DNA of 64,000 bases, from contig NZ_PIUM01000023.1 of NCBI RefSeq assembly GCF_002845745.1, forward strand, positions 1 to 64,000. Direction: 5' to 3'. The notes under the pieces were generated by a model. The model saw nothing but the letters and a program-made list of their open reading frames with translations. It was not told where the DNA came from and did not search any database. The translations under genes and the position numbers were made by a program. This stretch comes from Telmatospirillum siberiense (GTDB lineage: Bacteria; Pseudomonadota; Alphaproteobacteria; Rhodospirillales; Magnetospirillaceae). Below, in pieces: positions 26,022 to 35,503 of this stretch; the stretch's first letter is position 1; the number at the start of each line of letters is the position of its first letter.

Positions 26022-27362
26022 ATGGGTGAGCCGTCCCAGCCTCCCGCCGACGGCCTAAGGGCCGGGAGCGGAATAGAAGCTTCCGATCCTGAGACCAGCG
26101 CGGCCGAGGCCGCCTGGATCGAGGTGATCCGCAAGATGGACGAGGTCTATTCCGACCTCATCCGTTACGAGGTCGACCTCGAACAGAAAAATGCCGCGCT
26201 GGAGCATGCTCAGCAGTTTATCGGCAGCGTCATGGCCTCGATGTCCGACATTCTGGTGGTTTGCGACCAGAAGGGACGCATCCTGCAGGTCAACCCGGCG
26301 CTGCTGAGCCTGACCGAATTCACTTTCGACGACCTTTTCAACCAGCCGCTGACCGCACTGCTGGCCGAAGAGGATGCCCAGGTCTTCCGGCCCGGCGGCA
26401 TCGTCTCCGAGCATGAGGCGCGGCTGAAAAGCAAAAGCGGCGGTTATACCGATCTTGTGGCGATGAATTGCTCGCCGCGTCTGGAGCGCCAACGCGGGAT
26501 GCCCGGCATGGTCATCGTCGGTCGGCCGGTCGGCGAACTGCGGCGGGCCTACCAGGGGCTGCACGACGCCCATCTCGACCTGAAGCGGGCCCAGCTTCAG
26601 CTGGTGCAGGCGGAAAAGATGGCCTCGCTCGGCCGTCTGGTCGCCGGGGTCGCCCACGAACTCAACAATCCGGTGAGCTTCGTCTACAGCAACGTCTATA
26701 CGCTGTCGCGCTATCGCGAAAAGCTGGTGCGCTATATCGACGCCGTGCATGGCGGGATGGATCATGCGGAGCGCGAGGATCTGCGCGAGCAATTGAAGAT
26801 CGATCAGTTACTGAAAGATTTCGATCCGCTGATCGAGGGCACGCTGGAAGGGGCGCTGCGGATCACCGAGATCGTCAAGAACCTGCGACGGCTGTCTTTC
26901 GTCGATCCGACCGAGAACCAGAAGGTCAATATCGCCGAAGTCGCCCGCAACGCCATGCAATGGGTCCGCCGCTCGGGCAAGCAGGTGATCGCCCTGGAGG
27001 ACAATCTTCCCACGGAGCTGCTTGTCGAGGGGATCGAAGGACCCCTGCATCAGGTTTTCGTCAATCTGATGCAGAACTCCGTCGATGCGATGAAGAACGT
27101 GCCCCATCCCAAGATCGCCTTGTCCGGCCGGCGTCTGGGATTGCAGGTGCTGGTGGTCATGCGCGACAACGGCCCCGGCATCGCCGCGGAAAATCTTTCG
27201 AAGATCTTCGAGCCGTTCTTCACCACCAAGGGCGTGGGAGGCGGCACCGGTCTCGGCCTTTGGGTCACCTGGAGCATCATCCGCGATCACGGCGGCAAGA
27301 TCGAGGTGTCCAACAGCCCGGACGGCGGTGCCGCCTTCACCATCATCCTGCCGGCGGGATGA
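26022..27362 (+). CDS. hupT: Hydrogen-signalling histidine kinase HupT
   Basis: Soluble sensor kinase of the H2 circuit. The 446-residue product has no membrane segment. After an N-terminal coiled region it has a PAS domain at about 60-170 ([22 protein letters not shown]). Next come the phospho-acceptor His212 in [14 protein letters not shown] and a HATPase domain with [16 protein letters not shown] and [12 protein letters not shown]. In Rhodobacter the PAS region contacts HupUV and H2 changes kinase output; the same is inferred here. It is downstream of hupR, while hupUV lies far upstream, unlike the hupTUV arrangement. Confidence 0.92.
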   Translation: MGEPSQPPADGLRAGSGIEASDPETSAAEAAWIEVIRKMDEVYSDLIRYEVDLEQKNAALEHAQQFIGSVMASMSDILVVCDQKGRILQVNPALLSLTEFTFDDLFNQPLTALLAEEDAQVFRPGGIVSEHEARLKSKSGGYTDLVAMNCSPRLERQRGMPGMVIVGRPVGELRRAYQGLHDAHLDLKRAQLQLVQAEKMASLGRLVAGVAHELNNPVSFVYSNVYTLSRYREKLVRYIDAVHGGMDHAEREDLREQLKIDQLLKDFDPLIEGTLEGALRITEIVKNLRRLSFVDPTENQKVNIAEVARNAMQWVRRSGKQVIALEDNLPTELLVEGIEGPLHQVFVNLMQNSVDAMKNVPHPKIALSGRRLGLQVLVVMRDNGPGIAAENLSKIFEPFFTTKGVGGGTGLGLWVTWSIIRDHGGKIEVSNSPDGGAAFTIILPAG

Positions 27363-27374
27363 GCTGTCCGCCAA

Positions 27375-27998
27375 TCAGACCGCGAAGCCGAGGTCCTGCA
27401 ATTCCGAGCGCAGCTTCGTCGCCGAAAGAAACCGAATGGCGTGGAAGCCCAAGGTGGCGGCGGAGGCGATATTCTCCGCATTGTCGTCGATGAAGACGGC
27501 ATGGTGGGGCGCCGCGATGTCATATCGTTTCAGCAGACGGTGAAAGATTTCGGGATCGGGTTTGCGGAGCCGTTCCCGGCCCGAGACGACGATGCCGCGA
27601 AAATAGTTCAGGAACGGAAAGCGGCTTTTGGTCAGTTCGAAGGTATCCTCCGACCAGTTGGTCAGAGCATAGAGCGGCGTGCCCTTCCGGTGAAGGGTCT
27701 CCAGGATCCCCACCGTCTCATCGATGGTGCCGCCCAGCATCTCCGGCCATCTTCCCCGGAAGGCACGGATGTTCTCTGCCTGTTCGGGGTGGCGGGCGAC
27801 CAGTTCGTCGATCGCTTCCGACCAGCTGCGGCCGGCGTCCATCTGGTCATTCCATCCGGGGGTGCAGACGTCCGCGAGGAAACGTTCCATCTCCTGTTCG
27901 TCGTCGAACAGCTTTCTGTACAGATATCTCGGATTCCAGTCGATCAGAACGCCTCCGATATCGAAAATGATCGAAGACGGCGTAATGTTCGGGGACAA
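27375..27998 (-). CDS. HAD family hydrolase (YihX-like phosphatase)
   Basis: A 207-residue haloacid-dehalogenase-type phosphatase. Motif I is IIFDIGGVLIDW, with the nucleophilic first aspartate. Motif II is YALTNWSEDTF, the lysine region is GRERLRKPDPEIF, and motif IV is AVFIDDNAENI. The helical cap (CTPGWNDQMDAGRSW) resembles YihX, an alpha-glucose-1-phosphatase in E. coli, and related epoxide-hydrolase N-terminal domains. Substrate is not assignable. It converges on hupT with a 12-base gap. Confidence 0.88.
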   Translation of the reverse strand: MSPNITPSSIIFDIGGVLIDWNPRYLYRKLFDDEQEMERFLADVCTPGWNDQMDAGRSWSEAIDELVARHPEQAENIRAFRGRWPEMLGGTIDETVGILETLHRKGTPLYALTNWSEDTFELTKSRFPFLNYFRGIVVSGRERLRKPDPEIFHRLLKRYDIAAPHHAVFIDDNAENIASAATLGFHAIRFLSATKLRSELQDLGFAV

Positions 27999-28149
27999 AT
28001 CGCTCTCCTCTTTCCATTATTTTTAGCGGTTCCCCGTTTTTCCGGGGATGTCGACTAAAACACCTGAAGTGTGGCTTTTCCAGGATATCTTGGCGCGAGA
28101 GACTCCCGTTCCCGATTGACGGGACGGTTCCATTGTTCATACTAAGTGG

Positions 28150-28210
28150 ACATTCGATGGGAATGGGGTCTCCCGAAACCGCCGAAAGGCTGATGACTCC
28201 TACTGCGTAG
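28150..28210 (+). ncRNA. Fluoride riboswitch (crcB RNA)
   Basis: The leader contains GGCTGATGACTCCTAC at 28188-28203, the most conserved block of the fluoride riboswitch. It is preceded by GGGAATGGGGTCTCCC at 28159-28174, which forms the typical ATGG-containing stem-loop, and by AAACCGCC. It lies about 100 bases ahead of crcB, the classic target. Fluoride binding should turn on crcB; whether by transcription or translation is not clear, although no terminator with a T-run is visible. Confidence 0.9.
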
Positions 28211-28309
28211 TTACCGCGCGGTGGGGAGTTGTGCCAACCTGCCGCCATCCATCACGATGGGGCTGGTGTTTTCATGCCTGCACGTCATTCGGCACCACGA
28301 GGACTATGA

Positions 28310-28693
28310 ATGACTTATCTTCTCGTCGCGGTCGGGGGGGCGATCGGATCCGTCCTCCGTTATTGGCTATCCAGCCTGATCGCCAACTGGTTCGGACAAA
28401 CCTTTCCATGGGGTACGCTGGTGATCAATATCACCGGTTCGTTCGCCATCGTCTTCTTCGCCACGCTGACCGCGCCGGGCGCCCGCTTGTTCGTACCGGG
28501 CGAATGGCGGCAATTCTTCATGGTCGGCATCTGCGGCGGCTACACCACATTCTCGTCGTTCAGCATGCAGACGTTGGTTCTGGCCCAGGGCGGCGAGTGG
28601 TTTCATGCCAGCATGAACATCGTGTTGTCGGTGGTTCTTTGCCTCGTCGGCGCATGGCTGGGGGCCGTCGCCGCGAACCTCGTGACCGGCTAA
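28310..28693 (+). CDS. crcB: Fluoride exporter CrcB/Fluc
   Basis: Small dual-topology membrane channel that lets fluoride leave the cell. The 127 residues hold four hydrophobic helices. They carry the family motifs GGAIGSVLRYW, FPWGTLVINITGSF with the pore asparagine, and GICGGYTTFSSFSMQT with the phenylalanine-box region. GAGGA stands six bases before the ATG. It is preceded by the riboswitch and followed by a DUF190 gene with a ribosome site overlapping its end. Confidence 0.96.
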   Translation: MTYLLVAVGGAIGSVLRYWLSSLIANWFGQTFPWGTLVINITGSFAIVFFATLTAPGARLFVPGEWRQFFMVGICGGYTTFSSFSMQTLVLAQGGEWFHASMNIVLSVVLCLVGAWLGAVAANLVTG

Positions 28694-28707
28694 TGGAGGA
28701 CTCGTCC

Positions 28708-29058
28708 ATGACACTGCCCAATGCCGCCCTGCTGCTCAGGATTTATCTTGGGGAAAGCGAGCGATGCGGTTCCAGTCCGTTGTATGAAACGCTGGTCATG
28801 AAAGCCAGGGAGCTTGGTTTGGCGGGGGCGACCGTATTGCGTGGCCCGATGGGCTACGGTCATTCGGGCAAGATGCACACGACGAAGATTCTCGACCTGT
28901 CCAGCAATTTGCCCCTGGTCCTGGAGATCGTCGATACCCGTCCAAAGATCGAAGCCTATCTGGAAGCGGTCAAGGATCTGCTGGTCAGCACTCTGGTGAC
29001 CCTGGAGAAGGTTCGCATCGTGCAATACGGAGAAACGAAGCACAAGATCGACATCTGA
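28708..29058 (+). CDS. DUF190 family protein
   Basis: A 116-residue soluble protein beginning MTLPNAALLLRIYLGESERC, with GATVLRGPMGYG and a late VRIVQYG segment, the PII-like ferredoxin fold pattern of DUF190. This family often sits beside crcB and is thought to assist or regulate fluoride export; its mechanism is unknown to me. GGAGGA stands before the chosen ATG. An alternative ATG at 28693 overlaps the crcB stop. Confidence 0.9.
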   Translation: MTLPNAALLLRIYLGESERCGSSPLYETLVMKARELGLAGATVLRGPMGYGHSGKMHTTKILDLSSNLPLVLEIVDTRPKIEAYLEAVKDLLVSTLVTLEKVRIVQYGETKHKIDI

Positions 29059-29091
29059 TACCGGCGGGCGCCTCATGCGCCATACCGATAA

Positions 29092-30057
29092 CTACACGGG
29101 ATCGAGGGGAGGGCGTCCGGCCAACACGGCGGCCACATTGTCGAGCGCCGTGAAACCCATCTGGTTGCGGGCATCCGTCGTCGCACTGCCCATGTGCGGG
29201 GCGAGGAAGACATTCGGCAGTTTCGCCAGGCGCAGATCGAAATTCGGCTCCTGCCGATAGACGTCGAGACCGGCGGCGAACAGATGCCCCGATTCAAGTG
29301 CTTCGATCAGGGCGTCTTCGTCGACCAGGGAGCCCCGGGCGGCATTGACGAAGACCGCGCCGCGCGGCAGCCGGTTGAAGGCCTCCCTCGTCATCAGCGT
29401 TTTCCCGCCGGCGGGCAGATGCAGCGAGAGGATGTCGCAGCGCGGCAGCATGTCGGCGAGATCGCTCACATATTCGGCGCCGTCTTCGAGCTCGGGAGGA
29501 AGGCGGGTACGGTTGTGATAGAGGATGGGCATGTTGAAGCCCCGCGCACGCCTGGCGACGGCTCGGCCGATCCGGCCCATGCCGACGATACCCAGCGTCT
29601 GGCCGTTGACCCGCTTGCCCAGCATGTCGGGCATGCCGAACGACCGGCGCCAGCCTTTCCGCATGATTTGGTCGTATTCGGAGGCGCGGCGGCAGGCGGC
29701 CAGGATCAGCATGAAGGAGAAGTCGGCGGTACATTCGGTCAATGCGTCGGGCGCGTTGGTGACGATGATGCCGCGAGCATGGGCCGCTTCCACATCCATG
29801 TGGTCGTAGCCGGCGGTCGGGTTGGCGATGATGCGAATGGTTTCGGGCAACTGGGCGATGTCGGCTGCCGAAAAACCGGATTTCTTGCCGATTATCACCG
29901 CCGGATTGCCCAGTTTCCGACAGAGGCCGAGGACCGCCGGCACGTCCATATCGTCTTCGGCGATGACGGCGTTGAATTCCCGGCGGGCACGTTCCTCGAC
30001 GGCATCCGGCATGCGCCGCGCGACCAAAAGTCCGACCTTGTCCGGCTTCGCATTCAT
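29092..30057 (-). CDS. D-isomer-specific 2-hydroxyacid dehydrogenase (glyoxylate/hydroxypyruvate reductase type)
   Basis: NAD(P)H-dependent reductase of glyoxylate, hydroxypyruvate or a related 2-oxo acid. From the methionine before NAKPDKVGLLVARRM the product has 321 residues. It has the dinucleotide motif GIVGMGRIGRAVARR, the catalytic arginine in NAARGSLVDE, the glutamate near VYRQEP and the histidine in LAPHMGSAT. The frame opens further upstream to 30144, but that extension lacks family character. It may feed the D-glycerate chemistry implied by the operon at 48513, though it is 18 kb away. Confidence 0.92.
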   Translation of the reverse strand: MNAKPDKVGLLVARRMPDAVEERARREFNAVIAEDDMDVPAVLGLCRKLGNPAVIIGKKSGFSAADIAQLPETIRIIANPTAGYDHMDVEAAHARGIIVTNAPDALTECTADFSFMLILAACRRASEYDQIMRKGWRRSFGMPDMLGKRVNGQTLGIVGMGRIGRAVARRARGFNMPILYHNRTRLPPELEDGAEYVSDLADMLPRCDILSLHLPAGGKTLMTREAFNRLPRGAVFVNAARGSLVDEDALIEALESGHLFAAGLDVYRQEPNFDLRLAKLPNVFLAPHMGSATTDARNQMGFTALDNVAAVLAGRPPLDPV

Positions 30058-30305
30058 GGAGATCTGTCTTCCCTGGGCAGTCGTTGGTTCCGCGGGGATG
30101 GGGAACACCGGCTGGCATTCTGGAGAGACGGTGGGGAGAGTCAATGTCGGTCGATGCTGTTGACTATGAATGACTATGGAAATTTACTCGGGAAGGATCA
30201 TCGGTATCCATTAAAACGGAACCCATCCATCTATGATTTCGGATGCGGGGTGCCGTTTGTCCCCGCATCACCTCAGTCTTGTTGGTCGCGATATTCCCGG
30301 CAGGC

Positions 30306-32288
30306 CTATTCCAGGCGTTTCAAAAGGGCGACCTCCTCGTCCAGTTTGCCGAGCGCGCTCATCTGTTGGGCGACGGCGTGGCTCAATCCGGACAGGGTGC
30401 CTTCGATCTTGCCCGTCAGCGAGACGATGGAGTGGACCTGGGTGATCGCCTCGTCATAGCGGATTTCCGACTGGGTGAAACGGCTGCGTGCCGTTTCGAT
30501 GGTTTTTCCCAATCCGGACAAGGCCTCTTCCATGCCATTGATCGACGACTGGGTTCTGCTCAGGGAGGCCTTGGTGTCATTGGCCAGCTTCTTCACCTCA
30601 TGGGCGACCACGGCGAACCCTTTGCCGGCGTCACCGGCCCGGGCCGCCTCGATGGTGGCGTTCAGGGCCAGAAGGTTGGTTTGTCCCGCGATGTTGTCGA
30701 TGATCTTCATGACGTCTCGCAGTCCTGCGGTATAGCCGCCCAGCGCGGTGAAGCTGCTGCTCAAGGCCTCGGAATTCATGCTTTCGTTCACTTTACCGCC
30801 GGAAGCGACGTTTCCCATGACGCCTTCTATGGTCTGGCGGATATCCACCACTTGGGTGAGCACGCCGTCGATTTCGCGGGTGAGATTGGAACTGTTTCGC
30901 AGATGCTCGACCAGACGTTGGATCATGCCGCTGCGGAGGCGATTGAGCATCTGCATGCCGTTAAAGCGGCTGCGCAGGAAATATTCGTTGAAGCGTGCGT
31001 AATGTACCGTGAAGTCGTCGATGAAGGCGTCTTGGAAGTCCGCCTCGCGGGCATCGAAGAACACCACCGCCGACAGGGTTTGGTTGATGTTGATTCCGAA
31101 CAACTCGCCGAAGGTGGAGAAACCGGCGGCGGGGACGGACCAGGCGCCGTTCAGGCCGGCGAGATCACGTCCATTGTTCAGACGCCGCAGGATGCAATCG
31201 TTGAGAATGGCCCCCACCGCCTTCGGCTTGCCGCGCAGAAAGGCGTCGATGTCGCGCTTGGTCTGATCAACGAAGCCGGTGGCCTCCAGCAGGAGGAGTT
31301 CGTCGCCTGCTGAGAGATCGCAGAAGAAGGACATGCTGCCGGCTGCTGCATCGATGCCGGCGACCGAACGCACGTACAATTCTCCGTTCAATTCGATGCC
31401 GAAGGTGTGACCGGCCAACCTGTCGGCCAGTTTGGCGGCGGGGACCTGCAAAATGCGGCTCCAGGCTTCGGTGATCGGAATTACCTGATTGGAGTTGCCG
31501 TCCAAAACACCGGTAACGAGACGGCGGTCGGGATCTGCGTCAACCACCACCACCGATTTTCCGGTCTTGCGGAAATTCTGGCTTTTCAGGGCGCCGTAAC
31601 GCATGCCGGGCGCCAGTTTGATGAAGCCGATCACCGCATGGTTTTCCAGGACCCGCTGTCCGTCGTAGAGATAGGTGTGCTTGAAATCGAAGGTGCCGCC
31701 CGCCGATCCGCCGATGAACAGGCAGGGGAAACGGCCGGTCAGATAAACCGCCTCCATGAAATAGTTTTCGCAAGCCGACAGTCCGTCGATGAACGTCAGG
31801 GCCAGGGTATCCGGCGCGGTGATGCGGAAGCCGGGCGATACCGAGGACAGGGATTGCGCGATGCGGGCGACGCGATCTTCCCGGGACAGATCGGGTGTGC
31901 CTCGGCGGATGTCATCGTTGTGCAGGGGCACGGCATGAATGCTGGTCTGGGCGATCAGCGATGGGGAAAACACCTGCACGACCACGGTTTCCCATCGATC
32001 TCCCGCCGGCTTATAGAGGCATTGGTTTTGTGCGCTCAATTCGCCGGACGTCGAGACGCACATCAGCGGTGTCCGGCCTGCCAGCCGGGTCAGGGCCGTC
32101 GTGACGGAGCGAAAATCCACATGTGGCGAGATGAAGGCGAGGGCCAGGCTTGCCTGGTCCGCGCCGAAACGAAAGGATTCCGGGGTGATGCCGGAGAGCG
32201 ATCCATCACTTTCGAGTACTCGGGTGACCTCGGTCGATGCCGTTTCCATGGAAAGCTCCATCTCCAGTTTCCTTTTTTCCTCTGTCAC
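30306..32288 (-). CDS. Soluble chemoreceptor with FIST sensor domains
   Basis: A 660-residue methyl-accepting protein without membrane helices. The N-terminal half (about 35-400) is a FIST_N plus FIST_C pair, a proposed small-ligand sensor ([35 protein letters not shown]). The C-terminal part has the receptor signalling tip ([40 protein letters not shown]). It should signal to a CheA from the cytoplasm. The ligand is unknown; amino acids have been proposed for FIST. The start may be at MELSMETAS, nine codons downstream of the one given. Confidence 0.9.
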   Translation of the reverse strand: MTEEKRKLEMELSMETASTEVTRVLESDGSLSGITPESFRFGADQASLALAFISPHVDFRSVTTALTRLAGRTPLMCVSTSGELSAQNQCLYKPAGDRWETVVVQVFSPSLIAQTSIHAVPLHNDDIRRGTPDLSREDRVARIAQSLSSVSPGFRITAPDTLALTFIDGLSACENYFMEAVYLTGRFPCLFIGGSAGGTFDFKHTYLYDGQRVLENHAVIGFIKLAPGMRYGALKSQNFRKTGKSVVVVDADPDRRLVTGVLDGNSNQVIPITEAWSRILQVPAAKLADRLAGHTFGIELNGELYVRSVAGIDAAAGSMSFFCDLSAGDELLLLEATGFVDQTKRDIDAFLRGKPKAVGAILNDCILRRLNNGRDLAGLNGAWSVPAAGFSTFGELFGININQTLSAVVFFDAREADFQDAFIDDFTVHYARFNEYFLRSRFNGMQMLNRLRSGMIQRLVEHLRNSSNLTREIDGVLTQVVDIRQTIEGVMGNVASGGKVNESMNSEALSSSFTALGGYTAGLRDVMKIIDNIAGQTNLLALNATIEAARAGDAGKGFAVVAHEVKKLANDTKASLSRTQSSINGMEEALSGLGKTIETARSRFTQSEIRYDEAITQVHSIVSLTGKIEGTLSGLSHAVAQQMSALGKLDEEVALLKRLE

Positions 32289-32458
32289 GGGAGTCCGGTT
32301 TTCTGCGGCCGGCCGTGGTGCCGTTCCGTTTTTAACCTGTGGTTGAAGATATGATTATCATGGAGTGGACGCGAGAGGGCAGTCCCCGTTTGAGGACAAA
32401 AGCGTTTCCTGAAAGTGAAGGTATTGGTCCCTCGGCGCAGTCGCCGTTTTATCGCGCT

Positions 32459-32504
32459 AGTGCATTGACACAAAAAGAAGATCCAACAATTTCGTCAATG
32501 CACT
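32459..32504. repeat. Inverted repeat AGTGCATTGAC/GTCAATGCACT
   Basis: Eleven-base perfect arms (32459-32469 and 32494-32504). The arm sequence TAGTGCATTGA recurs in the longer palindrome at 32561-32600. Confidence 0.6.
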
Positions 32505-32522
32505 CCAGTCGGCGCGGCGCTT

Positions 32523-32552
32523 GAGCGATGAAAAAGCGGATCTTTTTCGCTC
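32523..32552 (-). terminator. Hairpin with A/T tracts downstream of the patatin gene
   Basis: GAGCG-ATG-AAAAAG pairs with CTTTTT-CGCTC around CGGAT. Read from the patatin gene it comes about 35 bases after the stop. Plausible terminator. Confidence 0.45.
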
Positions 32553-32560
32553 TTGCAGAG

Positions 32561-32600
32561 TCTAGTGCATTGAATCATCTGAATGATTCAATGCACTAGA
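32561..32600. repeat. 18-bp perfect palindrome covering the end of the patatin gene
   Basis: Arms 32561-32578 and 32583-32600 are exact reverse complements (core CTAGTGCATTGAATCAT) with loop CTGA. The patatin stop codon and its last three codons (Leu-Val-His) lie inside the right arm. Confidence 0.75.
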
Positions 32601-33502
32601 AGCTCGTTCAGGGCGGCTTCGGCCTCCTCGACGGCGGCGGTCCCCGCCGCGATTACTTCTGCGGCGCGGTCGAACTGCAGCATGCCGATCCCACCCAACT
32701 GAGGGGTCAGTTTGACGTCGGGCGGGTCACTGGCCAGGCGAATGCGGCTGGTACGGTTCTGGATGATGTCCAGCGAGCGGGCCATGACGCCCAGGACGCT
32801 CGGCTCGTGGTTCTGGTGGCGGAACAGATGGCGGATGAAATCGGCACCGGGCAGGGACTTGATCCGCCCGACGATCGCTTTTTCGTCGGTATCGCCGATT
32901 TCCGTGGTGGTCCGCTGCCATCCAGCTTCGAAAACGTCGGTGTTGAGATCGACGGCGATGACGATGTGCGCGCCTAGTGCCCGGCAGACCGAGACGGGGA
33001 TGGGATTGACCAGGGCGCCGTCGATCAGCCGGCGGCCGTCGAAACGCACCGGCGGCAGAATGCCGGGCACCGCCGAGGAGGCGCGGACCGCCTCGATCAA
33101 GGGGCCATCCTGGATCCAGACCTCGTGACCGGTGTCGAGATCCGTGGAGACGCAGGCAAAACGGAGAGGCAGATCCTCAATGCGGATCTCGGGGAGTTCC
33201 TCCTCGAAGATCTGCATCATCTTGCGTCCGGCAATCAATCCGCCATGGGCGAATTGCACATCGAACAGGCGGGAAAGACTGAACTTCTTCAGATCGCGGG
33301 CCCAGGTTTCCAGCGCGTCCAGGCGGCCGGCGGCATAGGCGCCGCCGACGAAGGCGCCGACCGAGGTGCCACAGACGATGTCGGGGACGATTCCACGACT
33401 TTCCAAAGCCCGCAGAATGCCGATATGCGCCCAGCCACGGGCGATGCCACTTCCCAGAGCGATGCCGATGCGCGGTGTCTTGCTGCTCATCATGGGCCAC
33501 AC
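32588..33502 (-). CDS. Patatin-like phospholipase (RssA type)
   Basis: Predicted lipid hydrolase with a Ser-Asp dyad. The 304-residue product has the oxyanion glycine loop GSGIARGWAHIGIL, the nucleophile elbow GTSVG, and the aspartate in RLIDGALVNPIPV. After about residue 215 there is a tail with LDIIQNRTSRIRLA and a C-terminal helix. It resembles bacterial NTE/RssA proteins, whose substrates are uncertain. The first residues MWPM may not be used; the methionine before SSKTPRIG is likely. Its last codons are supplied by a palindrome. Confidence 0.88.
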   Translation of the reverse strand: MWPMMSSKTPRIGIALGSGIARGWAHIGILRALESRGIVPDIVCGTSVGAFVGGAYAAGRLDALETWARDLKKFSLSRLFDVQFAHGGLIAGRKMMQIFEEELPEIRIEDLPLRFACVSTDLDTGHEVWIQDGPLIEAVRASSAVPGILPPVRFDGRRLIDGALVNPIPVSVCRALGAHIVIAVDLNTDVFEAGWQRTTTEIGDTDEKAIVGRIKSLPGADFIRHLFRHQNHEPSVLGVMARSLDIIQNRTSRIRLASDPPDVKLTPQLGGIGMLQFDRAAEVIAAGTAAVEEAEAALNELLVH

Positions 33503-33768
33503 GCCGCCGAAAGGGATTGTTTTCCCACTTTACCGGTTTTGTGCGTCGCCACCAAACGATCCTTGTTCCGGTCCGGAGGCCACGGCCGGAGAGCGCTAAT
33601 GATAATGTGAATAATAGCCTGCGATTCTTGAATCTTATTCGTAATAATAATGTAAAATCAGATAATTATATCTCATGATATTCGTGATATGGTTTATGGC
33701 ATAAAGTTTACATAAAATAAAAAATATAAAACCTTGAGTGTAAAAATCAGAGATCGAGAGAGTTCGGA

Positions 33769-35451
33769 ATGAGAGCGTTTTCCATACGGCAGCAGATTCT
33801 GCTAATACCAGTCCTTTCCGCTATGGTTGTTTCCTTGGTTGGGATTTTTGCCGCCACAACCGTCCATGAAAAAATCGACAATACCCATCGGTTGCAAATC
33901 AAGAGCGTGACCGAGGCGGCCGTCAAAGTGGTGGCTTCATTTCAGGCCGAGGCCAAGGCCGGCCACCTGAGCGGGGAGCAGGCCCAGACGATGGCGAGGA
34001 ACGCCGTCAGGGCCATTCGTTATTCCGGAAACGAGTATTTCTATATCTATGCCTATGACGGCAAGTTGCTGGCCCATCCGTTCCTGACGGATCAGGAAGG
34101 CTCTTACGACGTTGCCAAGAAAATGATCGATGCCGGTGGGCACCACACGATCGACGAGTTGATCGCGCAGGCGCGCCGGGGAGGCGGCTTTGTCCCCTTT
34201 CAATGGCCAAAGCCGGGTGAGACCGAGGCTGCTGCCAAACTGGGATATGCCGAAGGATTCGAACCCTGGGGATGGATGGTCGGCACGGGCGTCTATGTCG
34301 ACGACGTCGAGGTGGAAACCCGTCGCGCCTTGCTGGAAATCGCCATCGCCGGTGTCGGCGCCCTGTTGGTCGTTGGACTGATCGGCGTCGTCGTGGCCCG
34401 CAATATCGGCCGGCGTGTCAAATCGCAGGCCGATCATATGCGGAAATTGGCCGATGGCGATTATGAGAGCGAGGTCTCCGTCGATCGTGGCCGGGACGAG
34501 ATCGCCGCCATGGCGGGGACATTGGAAGTCTTCCGTGTGCGAATGATCGAGAATCGCAATATGGCGGCGGCGCGCGAGGCGGATCAGCTTCGCCGTGCCA
34601 AGGAGGCGGAACGCATCGGCGCCTTGGCAAAGGAGTTCGATAACGCGGTTTCGACGGTGCTGGCCGCCCTTACCGGGGAGGCGGAGGCGCTGGAACGCGA
34701 TGCCGCCGGCATGTCCTCTGCCGCCGAGGTGACCTCCACCCGCTCGATGACGGTTGCTTCCGCCGCCGAGCAGGCTTCCACCAACGTCCAGACGGTGGCC
34801 GCCGCGACCGAGCAGTTGACGGCGTCGATCGGCGAAATCAGCCAGCGGGTTACCACGTCGGCGGAGGTCGCCGGACAGGCCGTCGCCGAGGCCGACAAAA
34901 CCAATGCGCATGTCCGTGGTCTGGCCGAGGCGGCCCAGCGGATCGGCACGGTGGTCAGTCTGATCAATGATATCGCCAGCCAGACCAATCTTCTGGCCTT
35001 GAACGCCACCATCGAGGCGGCCAGGGCCGGAGATGCCGGCAAGGGCTTCGCCGTGGTCGCCAACGAAGTGAAAAGCCTGGCCAACCAGACCGCCAGGGCG
35101 ACCGACGAGATCAGTGAGCAGGTCTCGGCCATTCAACAGGCGACTGACGTTGCCGTCGGTGCCATCGATGGGATTTCCGGTATCATCGGCACCATCCGCG
35201 ATTCCACCTCGGCGATCGCCACTGCCGTCGATGAGCAAGGTGGCGCGACGCAGGAAATCACCCGCAACGTCCATGAGGCGTCGGCGGGAACCACCCAGGT
35301 CAGCGAGGCCATCGCCGAGGTGACGACGGCGGTGACCCAGACGCGCGGGCTTTCGGCGAATGTGCTGGAAGCCGCCGGGAAACTGCGGCGCGAGTGCGAC
35401 ACGCTGCATGGTCAGGTTCGGCGTTTCCTCGCCGATGTGCGGGGGGATTGA
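33769..35451 (+). CDS. Methyl-accepting chemotaxis protein with single Cache domain
   Basis: Transmembrane chemoreceptor of 560 residues. TM1 is at about 8-30 ([20 protein letters not shown]), and a periplasmic sCache domain follows at about 35-185 ([36 protein letters not shown]). TM2 is near 188-210, then HAMP and a signalling tip ([36 protein letters not shown]). This single Cache type often binds small carboxylates, but the ligand is not decided by sequence. The 260 bases upstream are A/T-rich with no gene. Confidence 0.93.
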   Translation: MRAFSIRQQILLIPVLSAMVVSLVGIFAATTVHEKIDNTHRLQIKSVTEAAVKVVASFQAEAKAGHLSGEQAQTMARNAVRAIRYSGNEYFYIYAYDGKLLAHPFLTDQEGSYDVAKKMIDAGGHHTIDELIAQARRGGGFVPFQWPKPGETEAAAKLGYAEGFEPWGWMVGTGVYVDDVEVETRRALLEIAIAGVGALLVVGLIGVVVARNIGRRVKSQADHMRKLADGDYESEVSVDRGRDEIAAMAGTLEVFRVRMIENRNMAAAREADQLRRAKEAERIGALAKEFDNAVSTVLAALTGEAEALERDAAGMSSAAEVTSTRSMTVASAAEQASTNVQTVAAATEQLTASIGEISQRVTTSAEVAGQAVAEADKTNAHVRGLAEAAQRIGTVVSLINDIASQTNLLALNATIEAARAGDAGKGFAVVANEVKSLANQTARATDEISEQVSAIQQATDVAVGAIDGISGIIGTIRDSTSAIATAVDEQGGATQEITRNVHEASAGTTQVSEAIAEVTTAVTQTRGLSANVLEAAGKLRRECDTLHGQVRRFLADVRGD

Positions 35452-35503
35452 GTAAAAGCGCCGCGGTGGCCGGCGTTTCCGCCCGTCACCGCGCGTCCCC
35501 GTT

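Noticed and set aside
32588-33502. Patatin-like protein as part of an anti-phage (CBASS) system
   Set aside because: No cyclase or CBASS accessory gene lies nearby; the protein has the RssA-type layout.
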